The notes beneath the pieces were generated by a model. The model searched no databases, was not told where the DNA came from, and saw only the letters and a program-made list of their open reading frames with translations. Positions 59,911-64,000 of a DNA stretch of 64,000 nucleotides are shown piece after piece. The stretch comes from Haloferax massiliensis (lineage in GTDB: Archaea > Halobacteriota > Halobacteria > Halobacteriales > Haloferacaceae): assembly GCF_001368915.1 (NCBI RefSeq), contig NZ_CSTE01000001.1, positions 22,464 to 86,463 on the forward strand, given 5' to 3'. Both the position numbers and the translations under genes were made by a program. Every line of letters starts with the position of its first letter. Positions within the stretch are counted from its first letter, which is position 1.

Positions 59911-60522
59911 ATGCCAGACATCCCATCCCTGTTCGGCGGCGGGTCGCGGGCCGACCGCTTCGACGATATCGACCAGTTCGTCCCGGAGCACTTGCCCGAC
60001 CCGGACGTCTTCCTCGACGGTCACCGCGTCCTCGACGGCGAGGACCACGTCGCCGTCCACCGGGTCGCCCGCGACCTGTTCGAGGACCGCGGGGTCTACG
60101 ACGTGACGTTCGGCTACAACCTCGCGCGGCTGAACCTCGACCGACGCCACCCCGAGGCGGGCTTTCGTTACGCGGAAGACCGGGACGACCCGTCGGTCCT
60201 CCTCGCGGAGTTCACGCCGACGACGCCGTTTTGCCCGCAGTCGAAGACACTCACCGTCGGCGCGTTCCGGGCGTGGAACGGCCTCGCCGACCGACACGAC
60301 TACGACCGCGTCCGGGTCCGCGTCGCACCCATGCACCACCACGCGGCGGCCATCAACGCGGAACTCGACGCGATGGACGCGGCCGACTCGCAGGCGACCG
60401 GCGAGTCGGACCGCAACGGCGAGACGCCGGCGGGCGACGACGACGGCGAATCCGAGTCGGGAGCGGTCTCGCTGTCCGAGGAGTTCGAGGCGGCGTTGCA
60501 GCGGTTGTCGAGCGAAAAGTAG
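59911..60522 (+). CDS. Conserved protein in the denitrification island, MIP18/DUF59-like region
   Basis: 203 residues from the ATG at 59911. A middle stretch LLAEFTPTTPFCPQSKTLT and VRVRVAPMHHHAAAINAEL resembles the MIP18/DUF59 domain (CP motif, role in Fe-S assembly), but the likeness is weak. The only Cys is in the CP motif; a His-rich MHHH follows. The C-terminal tail is acidic. It may help assemble Fe-S or heme centres of the island enzymes. Palindrome upstream. Confidence 0.55.
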   Translation: MPDIPSLFGGGSRADRFDDIDQFVPEHLPDPDVFLDGHRVLDGEDHVAVHRVARDLFEDRGVYDVTFGYNLARLNLDRRHPEAGFRYAEDRDDPSVLLAEFTPTTPFCPQSKTLTVGAFRAWNGLADRHDYDRVRVRVAPMHHHAAAINAELDAMDAADSQATGESDRNGETPAGDDDGESESGAVSLSEEFEAALQRLSSEK

Positions 60523-60557
60523 TAGGTCCGTTTTCCCCGCGTGGTCGGCCCCGCGGT

Positions 60558-60863
60558 TCAGTCGTCGGCGGCCGGCGCGAACACGAGCACTGCGCTACTG
60601 TCGACCGGCGCGCGCGGCGAGATGTCGCGGTCGCCGCCGAAGCGCATCAACTCCCCCGCCGCGACTTCGTATGTCTCGCCGTCGAGCGCGAGTTCCATCC
60701 GGCCGGCGACGACGTGAAAGACGATGTCGAAGCCGGGGTGGGAGTGCGCCGGCACCTCGTCGCCGGCTTCGAGGCGGAGTCTGACGGTTTTCGGGCGGTC
60801 GGTCTCGAAGACGGGCGTGTGCGTCTGCGCCGGGAGGTCGGCGAGCGCGGCGTGTTCTGGCAT
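60558..60863 (-). CDS. Cupin domain protein
   Basis: 101 residues from the ATG at 60863. A single cupin barrel: GDEVPAHSHPGFDIVFHVVAG (first motif, with HSH and Asp in place of Glu) and LMRFGGDRDISPRAP (second motif). Likely binds a metal and a small ligand. Palindrome 42 bases upstream places it in the regulon. Downstream-convergent with the 59911 gene. Confidence 0.82.
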   Translation of the reverse strand: MPEHAALADLPAQTHTPVFETDRPKTVRLRLEAGDEVPAHSHPGFDIVFHVVAGRMELALDGETYEVAAGELMRFGGDRDISPRAPVDSSAVLVFAPAADD

Positions 60864-60904
60864 CACGGGTGAGTCGTCGGCCGCGCGGTCGGTAAGCCTG
60901 CGGC

Positions 60905-60916
60905 CGAACCCGTTCG
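60905..60916. promoter_or_regulatory. CGAAC-N2-GTTCG palindrome (cupin)
   Basis: CGAACCCGTTCG, perfect arms. 42 bases before the cupin start (minus). Confidence 0.7.
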
Positions 60917-61005
60917 GGGGCGCGACTGGAAGTGACTGAGCGCACGGCCGTCGAGGTGGGCGACGGTAGGTGCTATTTTGTTCTTCGCGGGCGATGGTGC
61001 GTTCG

Positions 61006-61305
61006 ATGCCCTCCATAGTTGACAAAACCGTGTTCAGCGAGCCCTCCGGCGGCCTCTTTCCGGTCGTTCAGCTCTGCGGCGCGCTCGTCATGTCGGGTCT
61101 CTACTGGCAGTACGCCGTCGTGGAACAGTCCATGTCTGGCAACTGGCTCCTGTTCATGATAGCGGGGACCGCGCTGTCCGGGGTCGCCGAGTCGCTTCCG
61201 AACAATCGACGGCGGGAAGCGGGCGTCCTGCGTCTCGCGGCGGTTCTCGTCCTGACGTGCCTGCTCGCGGTTCTCTTTCTCGCGCCCGAACTGCTCATGG
61301 AGTGA
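61006..61305 (+). CDS. Small membrane protein, unknown function
   Basis: 99 residues from the ATG at 61006 (a second ATG at 60994 is possible). Three hydrophobic segments (about 15-32, 42-55, 72-92). Starts MPSIVDKTVFSEPSGG. Divergent from the cupin gene. No domain recognised. Confidence 0.6.
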   Translation: MPSIVDKTVFSEPSGGLFPVVQLCGALVMSGLYWQYAVVEQSMSGNWLLFMIAGTALSGVAESLPNNRRREAGVLRLAAVLVLTCLLAVLFLAPELLME

Positions 61306-61337
61306 CCGCGTCCGAGACGCGTCTCTGACGACCTGGC

Positions 61338-62678
61338 TCAGTCCGCGCCGTCGTCCGCGTCGACAGTCGACGCGGCCGCGCCGCCGACCAACGACTGCGG
61401 GCTGTGGACCCAGATGACCCGCAGGAGATTCGCGGCGAACGCCGCGACGCCGACGAGCACGAGCGTCCAGCCCGCCGTCTCGACGGTCGACGAGAGCCCG
61501 GCGAGGTCGCCCGCGACGACGGCGGCGACGCCGGCGACGACGAGGCCGAAGTCGAGGCGAGCGAGGCGAGCGCCGTAGAGGTCGTCGAGCATCGGCACGG
61601 GTTCGAGGCCGAGGCGGTCGCTGTAGCGGTGGACCCAGACGATGAAGGGGACGACGTGGTAGAGCGTCCCGAGCACGACGAACCCGACGAACCCGAGGAG
61701 GAACAGCGAGTCGGCTCCCGGCGCGCCGAACAGGCGGTCGCCGGCCAGCGGGGCCGCGAGCCACGCGGGGAGCGTCAGGACGGCCCAGCCGGCGAGCGCG
61801 ACGGCCGCGACGGCGTACCGGGTGAGCATGGGCGTCCAGTCGACCGACGACTCGACGAGGCGGCGCGCGAGAATCGCGGCGACGCCGAGGAGCGAGAGGG
61901 CGACGAGCGCGCCGCCGACCCGCGCGAGCGTCGGGTTCGAGACGAGTCGGCCGCCGGCGAGCGCGACGACGCCAAGCGGGTAGCCGACCTCCTCGACGCG
62001 GCGGAGCCACACGTCGACGCCGCGGAGCTTCGTCTGGGTGAACATCGTCGCGAGTTGGTAGAGCGCGCCGACGACGGTCGTCACGACGACGCCGAAGACG
62101 GCGAGCGTGACGTGGGCCGCGCGGACGCTCGCGTGAGTCACGCCGACGCCGGCGAAAAGCGGGCGCGTGAAGTCGACCGCGAGCAGGAAGCCGAGCGCGG
62201 TGGCGACCGCGAGAAAGCCGAGTGCGAGGCCGAAGTGGCGCTCGGTCACGTCGTAGTCGTCGAGTCGGGAGAGCGTGCGCGCGACGTTGTAGGCGAACGT
62301 CCAGAAGCCGAGGAGCGCGGCGGCACCGAAAAGCGGGAGCCACGCGAACGCGCCGAGGAGGAAGCACGCCGCGAGGCCGCCGACGCCGACGCCGACGGCC
62401 CACAACTGCGCGGTCGCGAGTCGCCGGGAGTAGAGGTCGACGCCGGACCAGACCGGGACGAACTGCGTCATCGCGCCCATGATGGTGACGCAGACCCACC
62501 CCGCGAGCAGGAGGTGGACGTGCGCGAGACGGGCGGTTCCGGCGACGACGCCGGCGGCGAGGCCGACTCGGAGGCCCACCGCGGCAGCGAGGAAGCCGAG
62601 CGCGACGACGAAGTGCCGGAGCGGAATCGTCATCGGTGGCTGTCGGGCCGTGTCGATGTCGGCGGGAATGGCGCTCAT
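61338..62678 (-). CDS. Heme-copper-oxidase-like / NnrS-like membrane protein
   Basis: 446 residues, about 12 helices. Conserved His sit at helix ends: RLAHVHLLLAGWVCVTIMG, HASVRAAHVTLAVFGVVVTT and GTLYHVVPFIVWVHRYSD. The first resembles subunit I of heme-copper oxidases and NO reductases (and NnrS proteins), but the usual full set of heme and metal His is not complete, so a heme or metal role related to NO handling is inferred. Palindrome (one mismatch) 39 bases upstream. Start at the ATG at 62678. Confidence 0.65.
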   Translation of the reverse strand: MSAIPADIDTARQPPMTIPLRHFVVALGFLAAAVGLRVGLAAGVVAGTARLAHVHLLLAGWVCVTIMGAMTQFVPVWSGVDLYSRRLATAQLWAVGVGVGGLAACFLLGAFAWLPLFGAAALLGFWTFAYNVARTLSRLDDYDVTERHFGLALGFLAVATALGFLLAVDFTRPLFAGVGVTHASVRAAHVTLAVFGVVVTTVVGALYQLATMFTQTKLRGVDVWLRRVEEVGYPLGVVALAGGRLVSNPTLARVGGALVALSLLGVAAILARRLVESSVDWTPMLTRYAVAAVALAGWAVLTLPAWLAAPLAGDRLFGAPGADSLFLLGFVGFVVLGTLYHVVPFIVWVHRYSDRLGLEPVPMLDDLYGARLARLDFGLVVAGVAAVVAGDLAGLSSTVETAGWTLVLVGVAAFAANLLRVIWVHSPQSLVGGAAASTVDADDGAD

Positions 62679-62716
62679 ACGCGAACTAGCGCGGCGCGGA
62701 GCCCTACCGGTGACGC

Positions 62717-62728
62717 CGAACATATTCG
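62717..62728. promoter_or_regulatory. Palindrome before the oxidase-like gene (one mismatch)
   Basis: CGAACATATTCG, one base from consensus. 39 bases before the start at 62678 (minus). Confidence 0.6.
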
Positions 62729-62780
62729 CCGAGGATGGAGAACGGAAGGTGTGAACCGAGGTTGGCCGCCGTCCGCGCCG

Positions 62781-63014
62781 CTACTGCTTCGGGAACGTCG
62801 CCGCGAACTCGTTCGGACCCTGTTTCTCGACCGCGTAGTTGTCGGCGTCGAAGGCGTCGACTTCCGCCTGCATCTCGTAGAACAGCGGTTTCGGGTCGTG
62901 GTCGTTGAGAATCGTCAGCGACTCGCCGGCGTCGAGGTCGTCGAAGGCGGCGTGAATCTTCGGATGGCGCTCCGCCGGGGGGAGGTCGCGCACGTCGAGG
63001 ATGGTGTCTGCCAT
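62781..63014 (-). CDS. DUF2249 domain protein (second copy)
   Basis: 77 residues: LDVRDLPPAERHPKIHAAF and LTILNDHDPKPLFYEM, DUF2249 pattern, no Cys. Differs from the 56655 copy, so a diverged paralogue. Often found with NO-handling genes. Palindrome 41 bases upstream. Confidence 0.8.
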   Translation of the reverse strand: MADTILDVRDLPPAERHPKIHAAFDDLDAGESLTILNDHDPKPLFYEMQAEVDAFDADNYAVEKQGPNEFAATFPKQ

Positions 63015-63054
63015 ACACGTCGTACCTCGCGGGGGACCACCGAGTCGGTTACCC

Positions 63055-63066
63055 CGAACACGTTCG
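63055..63066. promoter_or_regulatory. CGAAC-N2-GTTCG palindrome (second DUF2249)
   Basis: CGAACACGTTCG, perfect arms, preceded by CCC. 41 bases before the ATG at 63014 (minus). Last member of the set in the window. Confidence 0.72.
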
Positions 63067-63258
63067 CCTCCGGGGCGGCCGCGGCGGGACCGCCCGCAGT
63101 CGAGCGCCCGGGAGAGCGATTCGTGAGTGGCGGCCGCGGAGACGACCGTGTCGCCGCCGAGATGGCCATCGCCGGCGCGTTTCCCGCGGTCGACACGGCG
63201 GCGCGCCCGTAAGCAGTCAGAACTCATATATCGCTCATTTCGGAACTACCACTAGGAT

Positions 63259-64000
63259 ATGGACATCGAAGCGAGGATTAAACGTCGGCAACGTCGAGAC
63301 GGGACGCCTCGCCTCCTCGTCGATTACGACTCGCTCTCGCCGGTCGCACACGCCGACGACCCGGTGAACTGCGGGCCGGTGTTGGAGCGACTGCTCGACT
63401 ACCTCGACCCCGTGTTCGACGGGCATTTGCCGCCGAACGCCTACGTCTACGGCCCGAAGGGGTCGGGGAAGTCGGCGGTCGTGACGGCGCTTTTCGACCA
63501 CCTCGTCCGCGCGTCGAGCGTCAGCAACGCCGCCATCCACACGACGACCCGCGTGCAGGCGACGTTCGCGCCGCGGTTCGTCTACGTCGACGCGCGCGAG
63601 ACGACGAGCGCGTTCGCGTTCTACCACGCCGTGCTCGACGCGCTCGTCGACGAGTCGGTGCCGAAGCAGGGCATCAAGACCGAGGCGCTCCAGTCGCGGC
63701 TCAAAGCGACGCTCGACGCCCCCCAGACGGGTGCCGTCGTCGCCGTCGACCACCTCGGAGAGCCGGGGACGCTCGACGGCGAGGCGTTCGTCGACCTCTG
63801 TGCCGGGCTTCCGAGCAAGGTCAGTTGGCTGGCCATCGGGCGCGCGCCGCCCGACGAGACGGTGCTGACCGATTACACGGCAGACGAGATTCAGTTCGAG
63901 TCCTACCAGAGCCAGGTGCTCATCGACGTGCTGATGACGCGGGCGTCGGCGGCCGGGTCGCGGCGGACGCTCGACCACCGCCTCGCCCGCGACATCGCCG
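63259..64000 (+). CDS. Orc1/Cdc6-like AAA ATPase, 5' part
   Basis: At least 247 residues from the ATG at 63259; open at the window end. Starts MDIEARIKRRQRRDGTPRLL, then DYDSLSPVAHADDPVNCGPV and Walker A YVYGPKGSGKSAVVTALF, as in haloarchaeal Cdc6/Orc proteins. Walker B is weak: AVVAVDHLGEPG has Asp-His where Asp-Glu is usual, and the expected sensor region reads AIGRAPPDE without the usual Asn. It may be an inactive paralogue or a Cdc6-related factor. No origin repeats (ORB) were seen before it. Confidence 0.78.
   Translation, partial: MDIEARIKRRQRRDGTPRLLVDYDSLSPVAHADDPVNCGPVLERLLDYLDPVFDGHLPPNAYVYGPKGSGKSAVVTALFDHLVRASSVSNAAIHTTTRVQATFAPRFVYVDARETTSAFAFYHAVLDALVDESVPKQGIKTEALQSRLKATLDAPQTGAVVAVDHLGEPGTLDGEAFVDLCAGLPSKVSWLAIGRAPPDETVLTDYTADEIQFESYQSQVLIDVLMTRASAAGSRRTLDHRLARDIA

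Noticed and set aside
61404..63212. A 602-codon frame on the plus strand opposite the oxidase-like gene
   Set aside because: Shadow of a real membrane protein gene; no signal, domain or start context.
63015..63258. Replication origin before the Orc1/Cdc6-like gene
   Set aside because: No ORB-like repeats or AT-rich unwinding element are visible in the 244 bases upstream.

Overview
The window is chromosomal DNA of a haloarchaeon, almost certainly a Haloferax close to H. volcanii. The evidence is high GC with nearly all third codon positions G or C, acidic Asp/Glu-rich proteins, twin-arginine export signals, and a gene order that matches what I recall of H. volcanii: SAMP5/SAMP3, the HalOD1 protein DdfA, Sph3 and RdfA, a giant PGF-CTERM surface protein, and the norB-nirK denitrification region. 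There are no insertion sequences, CRISPR arrays, rRNA or tRNA genes that I can see.

Layout. 1-8.5 kb holds housekeeping genes: the end of purC, purU, a GntP permease, purS-purQ, the archaeosine enzyme RaSEA, a DICT-domain protein and a lipoprotein. 8.6-14.1 kb holds a tungsten-type aldehyde ferredoxin oxidoreductase, membrane proteins of unknown role, AzlC/AzlD, and an operon with two ubiquitin-like SAMP proteins. 14.4-17.7 kb is the cell-shape locus (ddfA-like, sph3, rdfA); here the ddfA-like frame lacks a standard start codon. 17.9-25.5 kb carries a DUF1616 protein that looks like a two-gene fusion, then DUF58, MoxR and DUF4350 genes; the DUF4350 gene seems frameshifted. 25.5-29.5 kb encodes a two-permease ABC complex of the MacB/LolCDE type. 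29.5-37.6 kb encodes a secreted Ser/Asp-repeat protein and a 2,256-residue surface protein. 37.6-39 kb is a tandem duplication of a small gene together with its upstream DNA. 39-47 kb holds malic enzyme, a stress protein, a Ca/Na exchanger, thiC and an iron-siderophore binding protein behind a perfect DtxR-type operator.

47.2-63.1 kb is a denitrification island: a multicopper oxidase, regulators, three halocyanin domains in two proteins, quinol-type nitric oxide reductase, copper nitrite reductase, a CGCGG-type putative RiPP precursor, a TIGR04053-like radical SAM/SPASM enzyme, two DUF2249 proteins, a cupin, a MIP18-like protein and a heme-copper-oxidase-like membrane protein. A palindrome of the form CGAAC-N2-GTTCG occurs before nearly all of these genes, usually about 40 bases from the start codon, so they probably form one anaerobic regulon. 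The least understood part is the RiPP/radical SAM pair and the small DUF2249, cupin and zinc-ribbon proteins inside this regulon. The window ends inside a divergent Orc1/Cdc6-like ATPase gene.
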